NCBI RefSeq assembly: GCF_030823405.1 | Contig: NZ_JAUSXC010000001.1 | Location: 2,649,001-2,713,000, forward strand | Direction: 5' to 3' | DNA: 64,000 nt | From: Chryseobacterium ginsenosidimutans | GTDB lineage: Bacteria; Bacteroidota; Bacteroidia; Flavobacteriales; Weeksellaceae | Shown here: piece after piece, positions 8,698 to 19,443 of the stretch | Position numbering within the stretch: position 1 is the stretch's first letter | Layout of the letters: each line of letters starts with the position of its first letter | The notes under the pieces: generated by a model | Databases searched by the model: none | Told to the model about the DNA's origin: nothing | The model's input: only the letters and a program-made list of their open reading frames with translations | Position numbers and translations under genes: made by a program

Positions 8698-9417
8698 ATG
8701 AATAAAAAAAGTTGTTTAAATTGTGGTCATTCAATCTCCGGTGAGTTTTGTGCTCATTGTGGGCAGAAAGGTGACACAGCAAGAATAACTTTGCATTCAC
8801 TCATTAAAAATGATATTTTAGGATCAATTTGGCATGTTGAAACCAAATTTTTTAATACGCTAAAAGATGTTATTTTCAGACCCGGAAAAACGGCGATGGA
8901 TTATATTTCAGGAAAAAGAGTCAGATACAACAATTTTATATCGTTGTTGCTGATTCTTTTTGGTTTTAATGTACTGAGTTATCATTATTACGAAAAATTC
9001 AGTCCATCTGAAGTACTTACAGATAATACTTTATACATAAAGGATTTTTTTTCAAAATATTCTAAAATAATACTATTTGTAATTATCCCTATACTAGGAA
9101 TGAATGCTTTTTTTCTGTTCAAAAAAGTAAAGTTGAATATTGCAGAGCATTTTATCATCGGAACAGTGAGTCTTTTAGGAATTTTAATCCTCGCTTTGCT
9201 AAGTGATATTGTAAGTTTAATAGGTTTATGGCAGCCTGTTTCAAAGATTTTTAATATTTTTGATAAAATAATATTCGATCTTTCTATTCTTTTTCCCGCA
9301 GTCACTTATTGGAATGCCTTTAAAAATTCATACTCAAAAACAGGTTTACTGTGGAGAGTATTGATTCTGTATGTTTTAATGGGATTAGAGAGCCTTATTA
9401 TAATTGTTTTAATATAG
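8698..9417 (+). CDS. DUF3667 zinc-ribbon membrane protein
   Basis: The 239-residue protein opens with a zinc ribbon (CLNCGHSISGEFCAHCGQ, two CxxC pairs) and continues with five or so hydrophobic segments. The stretch LGSIWHVETKFFNTLKDVIFRPGKTAMDYI followed by GKRVRY is typical of DUF3667 (quoted in part). Function is unknown. The ATG begins one base after the glycosyltransferase stop codon, and a DUF2807 lipoprotein follows after 7 bases, making an envelope-linked operon likely. Confidence 0.82.
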   Translation: MNKKSCLNCGHSISGEFCAHCGQKGDTARITLHSLIKNDILGSIWHVETKFFNTLKDVIFRPGKTAMDYISGKRVRYNNFISLLLILFGFNVLSYHYYEKFSPSEVLTDNTLYIKDFFSKYSKIILFVIIPILGMNAFFLFKKVKLNIAEHFIIGTVSLLGILILALLSDIVSLIGLWQPVSKIFNIFDKIIFDLSILFPAVTYWNAFKNSYSKTGLLWRVLILYVLMGLESLIIIVLI

Positions 9418-9424
9418 GATAAAT

Positions 9425-10126
9425 ATGAAAAATATATTTTACACATTCATGCTGGTAGCAGTAGTTTCGTGCGGAAAAGTTTCCCCAAAAGGAGCTATTG
9501 AAAGAAAAGATATAGATGTTGCAGAATTTGTAAATCTCGATCTGGAAGGGAAATTTCGTGTGTTTTATGCGAGAGGAACAAAAAACTTTGTCGAAATAGA
9601 AACTTATCCTAATGTTGCTGATAATCTTGATGTTGATATAAAAGATAAAACACTTTCAATAAAAGAAAAAAGAGGAACAAAAGGAGTTGATTTCTATAAT
9701 ATCACAATTTATTCAAAATACAATCTTGAAAAAGTTTCTATTGCTGATTCTGTAGAAATGAATATTTCCAGTGAAATTAAAACCGATAATTTTAAGCTGA
9801 ATTTAAAAAATTATGCTACTTTTATGGGTTCAGTGAATACAAGAAGAGCGGAAGTAGAAATGCTGAATAGGAGCAGGGCTAATTTCTTGGGACAAACCAA
9901 AGATGCAGTGATAAAGATCTCTGATACAGCAAGTTTGATCTCTCCGTATTGGAAAATAGAAAACCTGAATATTGATTCTAAAAATGGAAATTATGCAGAA
10001 GTAAACGTAAAAGATTCATTAAAGGGACACATACAGAATACAGCAAAATTTGTTTATTATAATGATCCGATCAGAGCATTTAAAATAGATAAAACGACAA
10101 AGGTCGATAACAAGAAACTGGATTAA
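9425..10126 (+). CDS. DUF2807 (GIN-domain) lipoprotein
   Basis: The 233-residue protein begins with a lipoprotein signal peptide ending in VVSCGK, which predicts a lipid-anchored cysteine at residue 16. The rest is a beta-rich repeat of short turns (LNLDLEGKFRV-like start, then ADSVEMNISSEIK) as in the DUF2807 putative adhesin-head family, which forms a right-handed beta-helix. Its role is unknown. It is the last gene of the 7.1-10.1 kb run before a phosphohexomutase 51 bases later. Confidence 0.8.
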   Translation: MKNIFYTFMLVAVVSCGKVSPKGAIERKDIDVAEFVNLDLEGKFRVFYARGTKNFVEIETYPNVADNLDVDIKDKTLSIKEKRGTKGVDFYNITIYSKYNLEKVSIADSVEMNISSEIKTDNFKLNLKNYATFMGSVNTRRAEVEMLNRSRANFLGQTKDAVIKISDTASLISPYWKIENLNIDSKNGNYAEVNVKDSLKGHIQNTAKFVYYNDPIRAFKIDKTTKVDNKKLD

Positions 10127-10177
10127 ATAATCCTAAAACCAACACTTTACAAAATATAAAAATTACAAAATACAAAT

Positions 10178-11893
10178 ATGTCAACATTAGAAAAAGCAAA
10201 ACTTTGGTTAAGTGATACATTCGATAAAGAAACGAGAGATGCTGTTCAGCTTTTAATTGACAGCAATTCACCTGATTTGGAAGACTCTTTTTACAGAGAA
10301 CTGGAATTCGGAACAGGAGGAATGAGAGGGATTATGGGTGTCGGAACCAATCGTTTAAATAAATATACGTTAGGTCAAGCTACACAGGGACTTGCGAATT
10401 ATATGTTAAAGCAGTTTCAAGGAGAAGAAATCAGTGTTGCAATTGCTTATGATGTAAGAAATAATTCAAGAGAATTCGGAAAATTAGTGGCAGATGTTTT
10501 AACGGCAAACGGAATTAAAGTATTGCTTTTCAAAGATCACAGACCAACTCCCGAATTGTCTTTCACGGTTCGTGATAGAAAATGTAACGGAGGAATTGTA
10601 TTGACAGCTTCTCACAATCCACCAGAATATAACGGCTATAAAGTATATTGGAATGACGGAGCGCAGATTGTTCCGCCACATGATGAAGCAATTATCAATG
10701 AGGTATATTCTGTGAAATTTGATGAGATTAAGTTTGACGGTAATGATGATTTAATCGAATGGATTGGAGAAGAGCAGGATGAAGTTTACATCGATGCCTG
10801 TATCGAAAATTCTACTTATCAGAATGTTGGAAAAGAAAATTTAAATATCGTTTTCACATCTATCCATGGAACTACTTATACAACAGTTCCTCAAGCTTTG
10901 AGAAAAGCAGGTTTCAAGAAAATAGACTTGGTTAAAGAGCAAATGATTCCTAGCGGTAATTTTCCGACGGTAGATTCTCCAAACCCTGAAGAACCGGCTG
11001 CTTTAGAAATGGCAATGGATCTTGCGAGGATTACCAATGCAGATATCGTTATCGGAACAGATCCGGACGGCGACAGATTAGGAATTGCGGTAAGAAATTT
11101 GGAAGGTGAAATTCAGTTACTCAATGGAAACCAGTGTAATACAATCTTAACGTATTATATTTTAAATGAATGGAGAAAACAGGGGAAAATTACAGGAAAA
11201 GAATTTATCGGTTCTACGATTGTAACTTCTGATATTTTCTTCGATATTGCTCAGAAATTCGGTGTTCAATGCAAAGCAGGACTAACAGGGTTTAAATGGA
11301 TCGGGAAAATGATTCGTGATGTTGAAGGAAAAGAGAAATTTATTTGCGGTGGTGAAGAAAGTTTCGGGTTTATGACGGGAGATTTTGTACGTGATAAAGA
11401 TTCTTGCGGAAGTATTGTTCTGGCTTGTGAAATTGCCGCCTGGTGCAAAGCTAACGGTAGAACGATGTATCAGTATCTTATCGATATTTATCAGGAAACC
11501 GGAATGTATTATGAAGGTTTGGTAAATTTGGTGAGAAAAGGTAGAGATGGAGCTGAAGAAATTCAGAATATGATGAAAAATTTCCGTGAAAACCCTCCAA
11601 AAGAATTGGCTGGTTCATTAATTGAAGAGATAAAAGATTTTAAAGAACAGACAAATTTTATTGTTTCTAAAAATGAAAAAGCAGTAATGAATGACATTCC
11701 AAAATCGAATGTGTTGATTTATTATACTCAAGACGGAACAAAAGTTTGTGTAAGACCTTCAGGAACAGAACCTAAAATTAAATTTTATATATCAGTAAAA
11801 GATTCTATTACTTCTGAAGCAGATTTTAAAGATAAATTGAAATCTTTGGATGAAAAAATTAATCAAGTAAAGAAAGACTTACAATTAAATTAA
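10178..11893 (+). CDS. phosphohexomutase (phosphoglucomutase/phosphomannomutase family)
   Basis: The 571-residue enzyme moves a phosphate between C1 and C6 of a hexose and supplies sugar-1-phosphates for glycan synthesis. The four family motifs are present: phosphoserine loop TASHNPPEYNGYKVYW (about residue 144), Mg loop GTDPDGDRLGIA (about 288), sugar loop GGEESFGF (about 390) and phosphate loop RPSGTEPKIKFY (about 526). The length fits the long PGM/PMM group typical of Bacteroidota. Whether glucose or mannose is preferred cannot be told from sequence. Confidence 0.93.
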   Translation: MSTLEKAKLWLSDTFDKETRDAVQLLIDSNSPDLEDSFYRELEFGTGGMRGIMGVGTNRLNKYTLGQATQGLANYMLKQFQGEEISVAIAYDVRNNSREFGKLVADVLTANGIKVLLFKDHRPTPELSFTVRDRKCNGGIVLTASHNPPEYNGYKVYWNDGAQIVPPHDEAIINEVYSVKFDEIKFDGNDDLIEWIGEEQDEVYIDACIENSTYQNVGKENLNIVFTSIHGTTYTTVPQALRKAGFKKIDLVKEQMIPSGNFPTVDSPNPEEPAALEMAMDLARITNADIVIGTDPDGDRLGIAVRNLEGEIQLLNGNQCNTILTYYILNEWRKQGKITGKEFIGSTIVTSDIFFDIAQKFGVQCKAGLTGFKWIGKMIRDVEGKEKFICGGEESFGFMTGDFVRDKDSCGSIVLACEIAAWCKANGRTMYQYLIDIYQETGMYYEGLVNLVRKGRDGAEEIQNMMKNFRENPPKELAGSLIEEIKDFKEQTNFIVSKNEKAVMNDIPKSNVLIYYTQDGTKVCVRPSGTEPKIKFYISVKDSITSEADFKDKLKSLDEKINQVKKDLQLN

Positions 11894-11967
11894 ATATTTG
11901 GAATTAAGATGTAGAAAATAGGAAATTTAAGCCTAAAATTTACATTCTGATTCCGAAACCTAAATAT
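11894..11967. repeat. imperfect inverted repeat between the mutase and aminotransferase genes
   Basis: ATATTT at 11894 pairs with AAATAT at 11962-11967, and several inner blocks (GGAAT, GATGTA, AAAT, TAGG) also find complements, giving a gapped hairpin of about 74 bases. It has no T run after it. Confidence 0.4.
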
Positions 11968-11986
11968 AATTCTAAATAAAAATAAA

Positions 11987-13240
11987 GTGAAAGTTTCAAA
12001 ATTAGCGGCGAACCTGATCGGTTCTGAAATTGTAAAAATTGGTAATGAAGTAAATGATTTAAAGGCAAAAGGAGCGGAGATTGCTAATCTTACGATTGGT
12101 GATTTAAATTCTAATATTTATCCGATTCCGGCAAAATTGAAGGAGGAAATTCAGAAAGCTTATCAGAATAACCTGACAAATTATCCGCCTGCAAATGGAC
12201 TTTTATCTTTAAGGAAAGAGGTTTCTAAAGATTTAAAAACAAGATGGGATCTTGATTATTCACCCAATGATATTTTGATCACAGCCGGTTCGAGACCATT
12301 AATTTATGCAGTTTATAAAACAATCGTTGACGAAGGAGATAAAGTGGTTTATCCAATTCCATCTTGGAACAATAATCACTATGCTTACCTTACTTCTGCT
12401 AATGCTGTTGAAGTGAAAACGACTCAGGAAAATAATTTTCTTCCGACTGCAGATGATTTAAGACCTCATTTAGATGGAGCAGTTCTGGTAGCACTTTGTT
12501 CACCTTTGAACCCAACTGGAACAATGTTTACAAAAGATCAGCTTTCAGAAATCTGTGAATTGATTTTAGCAGAAAATAAAAAAAGAGGAGAAGATGAAAA
12601 GCCTTTGTATTTGATGTATGACCAGATTTATTCTAATCTTACGTTTGGTGCAGAACACGTTGATCCGGTGTCTCTTTTCCCTGAAATGAGAGAATATACG
12701 ATTTATATTGACGGTATCTCAAAATGCCTTGCTGCAACAGGAGTTCGTGTAGGTTGGGGATTTGGCCCTTCTCATATTTTAGATAAAATGAAGGCTCTTT
12801 TAACGCATGTTGGAGCTTGGGCACCAAAACCTGAACAGGAAGCTACTGCAAAATATTTTGAAAACCCTGAAGATGTTAATGTTTTTATTGAGGATTTTAA
12901 AGGAAAATTGGAAGCTAGCTTAAAAGTTCTTCATGCAGGAATTCAGGATCTAAAAGGAAAAGGTCTTGCTGTAGACAGTATAGAGCCAATGGGTGCACTT
13001 TATTTGACTATCAAATTAGATTATATCGGAAAAACAAAACCGGACGGTTCTGTGATCGGAAACTCTTCTGATTTGGTATTCTATTTAATTAATGAAGCGG
13101 GAGTTGCTTTGGTTCCTTTCTCTGCTTTTGGAGAAGAAAAATCTGAGCCTTGGTTCAGAGCTTCTGTTGGAGGTTTGGCTACTGAAGAAATTTCTGGAAT
13201 GATGCCGAAATTGGAGAATGCTTTAAATACTTTAAAATAA
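11987..13240 (+). CDS. class I/II PLP-dependent aminotransferase
   Basis: The 417-residue enzyme is a fold-type I aminotransferase. It has the SPLNPTGTMF loop (about residue 170), YDQIYSNLTF with the Asp-Tyr pair that contacts PLP (about 210) and the Schiff-base lysine in DGISKCLAATGVRVGWGF (about 245). The C-terminal WFRASVGG contains the carboxylate-binding Arg. The substrate is not evident, though aspartate or aromatic amino acids are usual for this branch. Translation starts at GTG; no nearby ATG gives the normal N-terminus. A strong hairpin terminator follows. Confidence 0.88.
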   Translation: MKVSKLAANLIGSEIVKIGNEVNDLKAKGAEIANLTIGDLNSNIYPIPAKLKEEIQKAYQNNLTNYPPANGLLSLRKEVSKDLKTRWDLDYSPNDILITAGSRPLIYAVYKTIVDEGDKVVYPIPSWNNNHYAYLTSANAVEVKTTQENNFLPTADDLRPHLDGAVLVALCSPLNPTGTMFTKDQLSEICELILAENKKRGEDEKPLYLMYDQIYSNLTFGAEHVDPVSLFPEMREYTIYIDGISKCLAATGVRVGWGFGPSHILDKMKALLTHVGAWAPKPEQEATAKYFENPEDVNVFIEDFKGKLEASLKVLHAGIQDLKGKGLAVDSIEPMGALYLTIKLDYIGKTKPDGSVIGNSSDLVFYLINEAGVALVPFSAFGEEKSEPWFRASVGGLATEEISGMMPKLENALNTLK

Positions 13241-13255
13241 AAATATAATATAACA

Positions 13256-13306
13256 ATCTAACAATGCAGCGGTTATCAATTAACTGCTGCATTGTTAGAT
13301 TTTTTA
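13256..13306 (+). terminator. long rho-independent terminator before kdsB
   Basis: Two 20-base arms (13256-13275 and 13281-13300) pair completely with one G-U pair around a five-base loop and run into a T tract. It ends the aminotransferase transcript only 17 bases before the kdsB start. Confidence 0.85.
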
Positions 13307-13322
13307 ATTGTTACAAAAAATT

Positions 13323-14051
13323 ATGAAAATCATCGCAGTCATTCCCGCACGTTACGAAGCAAGTCGCTTTCCGGCTAAACTAATGCAGATCTTAGGAGAA
13401 AAAACGGTTATCACAACAACGTATCAGAATGTAGTGGGAACTGGCTTGTTTGATGAAGTCTTTGTAGCAACGGATTCTGAAATTATTTTTGATGAAATCG
13501 TAAAAAACGGAGGCAAAGCCGTCATGACAGGACAACATGAAACAGGAAGTGACCGTATTGCAGAAGCTGTACAAAATATTGACTGTGATATCGTTATTAA
13601 TGTTCAGGGTGATGAGCCTTTTCTTAAATTAGAACCTTTAAAACAGTTAATCGAAGTTTTTTATAACGATGAAAATCAGGAAATTTCTTTAGCTTCATTA
13701 AAAATTAAACTGACTGAAAAAGAAGAAATTGAAAACCCAAATAATGTAAAAGTTATTACCGATAACAATGGTTTTGCGCTATATTTTAGCCGCTCAGTAA
13801 TTCCGTTTCACAGAGAAATTTCTTATGATGTAAATTATTTTAAGCATATTGGTGTTTATGCTTTCAGAAAACATGCTTTGATTCAGTTTTCGAAATTAGA
13901 AATGAAACCTCTGGAAATTTCAGAAAAAATAGAATGCATCCGTTATCTGGAATATGGTATGAAAATCAAGCTGATAGAGACCAATTTTATCGGAGTTGGA
14001 ATTGATACTCCGGAAGACCTTGAGAAAGCTAGAAAGTTACTGTCTAATTAA
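13323..14051 (+). CDS. kdsB: 3-deoxy-manno-octulosonate cytidylyltransferase
   Basis: KdsB activates Kdo as CMP-Kdo for lipid A-core assembly in the cytoplasm. The 242-residue protein has the nucleotide-binding start [16 protein letters not shown] (the E. coli form is IPARYASTRLPGKPL), [15 protein letters not shown] (about 95-104) and a final [12 protein letters not shown]. The ATG at 13323 is preferred to the TTG at 13308, which lies just after a terminator. The partner gene kdsA lies 17.5 kb away (31515), so Kdo genes are dispersed here. Confidence 0.94.
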   Translation: MKIIAVIPARYEASRFPAKLMQILGEKTVITTTYQNVVGTGLFDEVFVATDSEIIFDEIVKNGGKAVMTGQHETGSDRIAEAVQNIDCDIVINVQGDEPFLKLEPLKQLIEVFYNDENQEISLASLKIKLTEKEEIENPNNVKVITDNNGFALYFSRSVIPFHREISYDVNYFKHIGVYAFRKHALIQFSKLEMKPLEISEKIECIRYLEYGMKIKLIETNFIGVGIDTPEDLEKARKLLSN

Positions 14052-14075
14052 TTGGCAAATTATTAAACTAATGCA

Positions 14076-14103
14076 TTGGTAAATTAATAAAAGCTTATAT
14101 TTG
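14076..14103 (+). promoter_or_regulatory. promoter of the LolA-like gene
   Basis: TTG at 14076-14078, 17 bases, then TATATTTG at 14096-14103. The final G is 19 bases before the ATG. Confidence 0.7.
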
Positions 14104-14121
14104 AATTTATAAATTGATTGA

Positions 14122-14784
14122 ATGAAGAAATTACTTTTAGTATTCGTCCTAATATTTTCGCAATTATCTTTTGCTCAGACTGCAAAAGAAATTATAGATA
14201 AAAATATTGAATTATCAGGAGGATTAACAAATTGGAAATTATTGAATTCAGTGTTGCTTCAGGGGAGAGTAATCTTGGGAATCAAAGATGAATATCCTAT
14301 TAAAATATATCAACAGCGTCCGAATCTTACAAAAACAGTGATTACAATTAACGGTAAAGATACTGCAATTGAAGGGTATGACGGAAGTAAAGGATATGCA
14401 ATGAACTATGCTACCAATAAAGTTCAGGAATATGCAGAATATGTTCCCGAAAGTTTCGATAATGATTTTATTGATTGGGAAAATAAAGGTTTTGAAGCAA
14501 AATATCTAGGTAAAGAGAAAATTGGAGATATTTATTGTCATAAAGTAGAACTAACGAAAAACGTAAACAAAAACATCTATTATTTCGATACAAAAAGCTA
14601 TATGCTTTTAAAAGAAATTAAAAAAGATGAAGCCTTAATTTATTCTGATTATAAAAAAGTAGGAAATTTTTCAATGCCCTTCAGAATTGAATCTTCAAGC
14701 GCAAAGAAAGACGGAGATTACGTCATGCTTATCAACAGGATAGATATTAATAAAGTGTTTCCTGCCAATACATTTAAATTTTAA
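14122..14784 (+). CDS. LolA-like periplasmic lipoprotein-sorting protein
   Basis: The 220-residue protein has a cleavable signal peptide (LLLVFVLIFSQLSFAQ) and the beta-strand pattern of the LolA/LolB fold: DYKKVGNFSMPFRIESS near the C-terminus and YDGSKGYAMNYATNKVQEYA in the middle. Family members carry lipids or lipoproteins between membranes. It lacks a convincing LolA signature throughout, so it may be a paralogue with another hydrophobic cargo. A well-spaced TTG/TATATTTG promoter precedes it, and a glutathione peroxidase follows after 21 bases. Confidence 0.75.
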   Translation: MKKLLLVFVLIFSQLSFAQTAKEIIDKNIELSGGLTNWKLLNSVLLQGRVILGIKDEYPIKIYQQRPNLTKTVITINGKDTAIEGYDGSKGYAMNYATNKVQEYAEYVPESFDNDFIDWENKGFEAKYLGKEKIGDIYCHKVELTKNVNKNIYYFDTKSYMLLKEIKKDEALIYSDYKKVGNFSMPFRIESSSAKKDGDYVMLINRIDINKVFPANTFKF

Positions 14785-14805
14785 TTAATAAAATAAAATT
14801 TAGTT

Positions 14806-15384
14806 ATGAAAAAACTGTTTTTAGTGCTGCTTTCTTTTGTAGCATTTTTCAATAGCTGTGCTCAGAAAAAGAGTGATGCTTCTAAAGCGAAAACCAAAGA
14901 ACTTATGGGAAAATCAATATATGATTTCAAAGTTGAAGCCTTGGAAGAAGGTAAAGAAATCAACTTTGCAGATTTCAAAGGAAAGAAAATCCTTATTGTA
15001 AATACAGCTTCAGAATGTGGTTTTACTCCACAATATGCTGATCTTGAGAAGGTTTATGAGCAGTACAAAGACAAATTGGTTGTTATAGGATTTCCTGCAA
15101 ACAATTTCGGAGGACAAGAACCGGGAACAAACCACGAAATCGGTGCTTTTTGTCAGAAAAATTATGGAGTAACATTTCCATTAGCATCTAAAGTTTCCGT
15201 AAAAGGTAACGATACCGCTCCAATCTTTAAATACTTGACTGAAAAAGATTTAAACGGAGTAAAAAATACAACAATCCTTTGGAATTTTACAAAATTCTTA
15301 ATTGATGAAAACGGAAAATTAATTGATTCTTTTGTAAGTACTACAAAACCTACGGATGAAGCGATTACAAAGTATTTGAAGTAA
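14806..15384 (+). CDS. lipoprotein glutathione peroxidase
   Basis: The 192-residue thiol peroxidase reduces hydroperoxides, normally with thioredoxin in bacteria of this type. The peroxidatic Cys is in NTASECGFTPQY (about residue 71), and the usual Gln and Trp residues follow in FGGQEPGT and LWNFTKFLID. The first 18 residues end in FFNSCAQKK, a lipobox, so this copy is probably exported and lipid-anchored rather than cytosolic as most homologues are. The gene shares a short gap with the LolA-like gene and ends at a strong terminator. Confidence 0.9.
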   Translation: MKKLFLVLLSFVAFFNSCAQKKSDASKAKTKELMGKSIYDFKVEALEEGKEINFADFKGKKILIVNTASECGFTPQYADLEKVYEQYKDKLVVIGFPANNFGGQEPGTNHEIGAFCQKNYGVTFPLASKVSVKGNDTAPIFKYLTEKDLNGVKNTTILWNFTKFLIDENGKLIDSFVSTTKPTDEAITKYLK

Positions 15385-15403
15385 TATCAGAGAAATATAT
15401 TTT

Positions 15404-15437
15404 AAAAGTGGATAATTTTAATTATCCACTTTTTTTA
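15404..15437 (+). terminator. terminator after glutathione peroxidase
   Basis: AAAAGTGGATAAT and ATTATCCACTTTT pair perfectly around a four-base loop, followed by T residues. Confidence 0.88.
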
Positions 15438-15553
15438 TGCAGTAAATATAATTACGGTATTAAATTATGACCTAAGGTGAATTCGACAGGAAGAAACAAC
15501 AGATTATTATTGTCAGTATATTAAAAAAGAAAAGAATAGTTAAATTAATATTG

Positions 15554-16210
15554 CTACTCATTCGTTTTCTCCGCAAAACAAAATATATTTCCCAGTTTTA
15601 TACTAGAATATCCATTGCTTTTTATCTTAGATGAATTAATCATTGCTTTGGCTAAAATATCTGTAGGCAAAGGTTTTTGGCTTTCCAATAACCCGATTTT
15701 ATTAGCGAATTTTATAATTCTGCTTCCTAAAACTTCTCCGGTTCTGTCAGAATCTTTTCTTTCTAGCATTCCGGGTTTAAAAATCGTAATTTTATTGAAA
15801 TGTAACTGTTTTACAGCTTCTTCCAGTTCGCCTTTCATTTTAGAATAGAAAATTCTAGATTTTGGATCGGCTCCGTAAGCGGAAACTAAAATATAATCAT
15901 CAACATTATTTTCCTTGGCAGCTTTTGCAAACTGGTATTGATAATCATAATCAACTTTTCGTTGGGCTTCCTTACTTCCGGCAGCTTTTAAAGTCGTCCC
16001 AAGACAGGAAAAAACGACATCACCTTTTACCTGATTTTTCCATTCTTCAGGATGTTCAAAATCTACAACATGAGTTTTTAACTTATCATTTTGAATATCA
16101 ACAGGTTTTCTTACAAAAATATCAACTTCTTCAAAATCTTTATCATTAAGTAATTGATTGACTAAATCCTTTCCTGTAGCACCTGTAGCGCCGATTACCA
16201 AAGCTTTCAT
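15554..16210 (-). CDS. atypical short-chain dehydrogenase (NAD(P)-binding, HTATIP2-like)
   Basis: The 218-residue protein has a Rossmann nucleotide-binding start (ALVIGATGATGKDLVNQLL), a second-strand FSCLGTT and the YxxxK-like YSKMKGELEEAV at about residue 120. The KPGMLERKD stretch marks the TIP30/HTATIP2-like and NAD(P)H-binding NmrA-like branch. The substrate is unknown. It is transcribed towards the glutathione peroxidase and has a divergent YjbR gene 78 bases upstream. Confidence 0.83.
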   Translation of the reverse strand: MKALVIGATGATGKDLVNQLLNDKDFEEVDIFVRKPVDIQNDKLKTHVVDFEHPEEWKNQVKGDVVFSCLGTTLKAAGSKEAQRKVDYDYQYQFAKAAKENNVDDYILVSAYGADPKSRIFYSKMKGELEEAVKQLHFNKITIFKPGMLERKDSDRTGEVLGSRIIKFANKIGLLESQKPLPTDILAKAMINSSKIKSNGYSSIKLGNIFCFAEKTNE

Positions 16211-16250
16211 AATAATATAGTATGTGGTGATGTTTGTTTCTTAAATTTAC

Positions 16251-16258
16251 TAAATTTG
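16251..16258 (+). promoter_or_regulatory. possible -7 box of the YjbR gene
   Basis: TAAATTTG matches TAnnTTTG and its last G is 31 bases before the ATG. No -33 TTG at the best spacing is seen. Confidence 0.45.
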
Positions 16259-16288
16259 AATCAAAGTAAAAAATATTACTTATAACGT

Positions 16289-16642
16289 ATGGATGCCAAC
16301 GAAATTTTAGATTATTGTCTTGCGAAAAAAGGGGTTACGGAAACTTTCCCATTTGATAATGAAACACTTGTGATGAAAGTGGGTGCAAAAATATTTTTAT
16401 TAATGGCTTTAGAAAAACAGCCTTTAGGAATCAATGTAAAAACAGATCCGGAATGGAGTGCTGAGCTTCGTGAGCAATATCCACAAATTACAGGTGCATT
16501 TCATATGAACAAAACACATTGGAATTCGGTTATGACAGATGGTTTAAAAAGAGATTTGATTTTTAAGTTAATAGATCAGTCGTATGAATTGGTTTTTAGA
16601 TCTCTGACGAAGAAAGCGAAAGAAGAGATTTTAAGCAATTAA
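16289..16642 (+). CDS. MmcQ/YjbR family protein
   Basis: The 117-residue protein has the CyaY-like YjbR fold: an N-terminal helix ending in GVTETFPFDNETLVMKVG, a central LGINVKTDPEWSAEL and the conserved HWNSVMTDG turn (about 79-87). Members are called DNA-binding but their role is not established. The stop overlaps the stop of the convergent ribF gene by four bases. Confidence 0.88.
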   Translation: MDANEILDYCLAKKGVTETFPFDNETLVMKVGAKIFLLMALEKQPLGINVKTDPEWSAELREQYPQITGAFHMNKTHWNSVMTDGLKRDLIFKLIDQSYELVFRSLTKKAKEEILSN

Positions 16643-17559
16643 AACTCAAATTCTTCTGTCAGCTTTTTATCTTCATCAAGTCTTTCAATTAGTTTTTCCA
16701 ACCCTTCAAACTTAATTTCTTCATGAAGAAAGTCTCTGAATTTTACTGTAATTTTTTCATCGTAAATATCTCCGTCAAAATCAAGAATATAGACTTCAAC
16801 AGTTAATTTTTCTCCGTTAACAGTAGGATTTGTACCAATGCTCAACATTCCTTTATATTGATGATCTTTAACGAAAACTTCAACAATATAAGCCCCTTTT
16901 TTTGGTGAAATTTTAATAGAATCTGTTTCGATATTGGCAGTCGGATACCCAATTGTTCTTCCTATTTTCTTCCCATGAACAACCGTTCCGGAAACAGAGT
17001 AGGTGTAGCCCAGCATTTCATTAGCCGCTTTGATATTGCCTGCTAAAAGTGCATTTCGGATCTTGGTAGAACTAATATTATTTTCGTGAATATTGATGGC
17101 TTCCATTTGTTCAACCTCAAAATCAAGTTCTTTTGATAATTTTTGAAGCAATTCGAAGTTTCCGCTTTTATTTTTTCCGAAAGAATGGTCGTAACCAATG
17201 ATAAGATATTTTACATTCAGCTTATCAATTAAAATCTGACGGACGAATTCTTCTCCTGTTAAATTTCTAAACTCTTCGTCAAATTCTTTAAGGAATAAAT
17301 TCTCGATGCAATATTTTTCCATCAAAAACTTTTTATCTTCTAAAGTATTCAGAAGTTTTAAATCTTCATTTGGATTAAAAACAAATCTCGGATGCGGCCA
17401 GAAAGTAAGAACTGCAGTCTCCAAATCATTCTCAGAACCAACCTTAATCAGTTCATCAATAATACTTTTATGGCCAAGATGTACACCGTCGAACATCCCT
17501 AAAGATAATGCTAAAGGCTTCTGCGAGGTGTAATCTTTAAAATTCTTGAAAACTTTCAA
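16639..17559 (-). CDS. ribF: bifunctional riboflavin kinase/FAD synthetase
   Basis: RibF phosphorylates riboflavin to FMN and adenylates FMN to FAD. The 306-residue protein has an N-terminal nucleotidyltransferase domain with LGMFDGVHLGHKSII (about 19-33) and SSTKIRNALL (about 163), then a riboflavin kinase domain with GKKIGRTIGYPTANIE (about 196-211). The start is TTG at 17559; a TATATTTG box on the same strand ends 20 bases upstream and supports it. No FMN riboswitch precedes it. The gene is convergent with the YjbR gene and divergent from atpD. Confidence 0.94.
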   Translation of the reverse strand: MKVFKNFKDYTSQKPLALSLGMFDGVHLGHKSIIDELIKVGSENDLETAVLTFWPHPRFVFNPNEDLKLLNTLEDKKFLMEKYCIENLFLKEFDEEFRNLTGEEFVRQILIDKLNVKYLIIGYDHSFGKNKSGNFELLQKLSKELDFEVEQMEAINIHENNISSTKIRNALLAGNIKAANEMLGYTYSVSGTVVHGKKIGRTIGYPTANIETDSIKISPKKGAYIVEVFVKDHQYKGMLSIGTNPTVNGEKLTVEVYILDFDGDIYDEKITVKFRDFLHEEIKFEGLEKLIERLDEDKKLTEEFEF

Positions 17560-17578
17560 AATGAAAAAAATTTGACTG

Positions 17579-17586
17579 CAAATATA
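17579..17586 (-). promoter_or_regulatory. promoter -7 box of ribF
   Basis: TATATTTG on the minus strand, with its G 20 bases before the TTG start codon. Confidence 0.65.
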
Positions 17587-17795
17587 AAGCCTTTCAAATG
17601 ATCTATTATTATTTAGTAAGAGTTATTTTCAATGAGTAATCTTTTGCAGTTTCTATCATATATGCGAATTATTTATCATAATAATCTTTAGAAATTCATT
17701 ATTATATAAAAATCAAAGCAAATTCAAGAAAGTGTACATTAAATTTTATTTTTAAAATTCTTCAAAAAGTATGATAAAAATCTTTTTTTTACCAA

Positions 17796-19354
<1,559 letters not shown>

Positions 19355-19377
19355 TAAATTAATTAGACACAAGATGT

Positions 19378-19414
19378 CAGATTCTAGACATGAGACTTTT
19401 ATGTCTGAAATCTG
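19378..19414. repeat. imperfect inverted repeat between atpD and atpC
   Basis: CAGATTCTAGACAT (19378-19391) pairs with ATGTCTGAAATCTG (19401-19414) with two mismatches around a nine-base loop. The following bases repeat the word CTGAA(A/T)TCT. No T tract follows, so it probably does not terminate transcription. Confidence 0.55.
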
Positions 19415-19443
19415 AATTCTGAAATCTTCAAATCTAAATTAAA

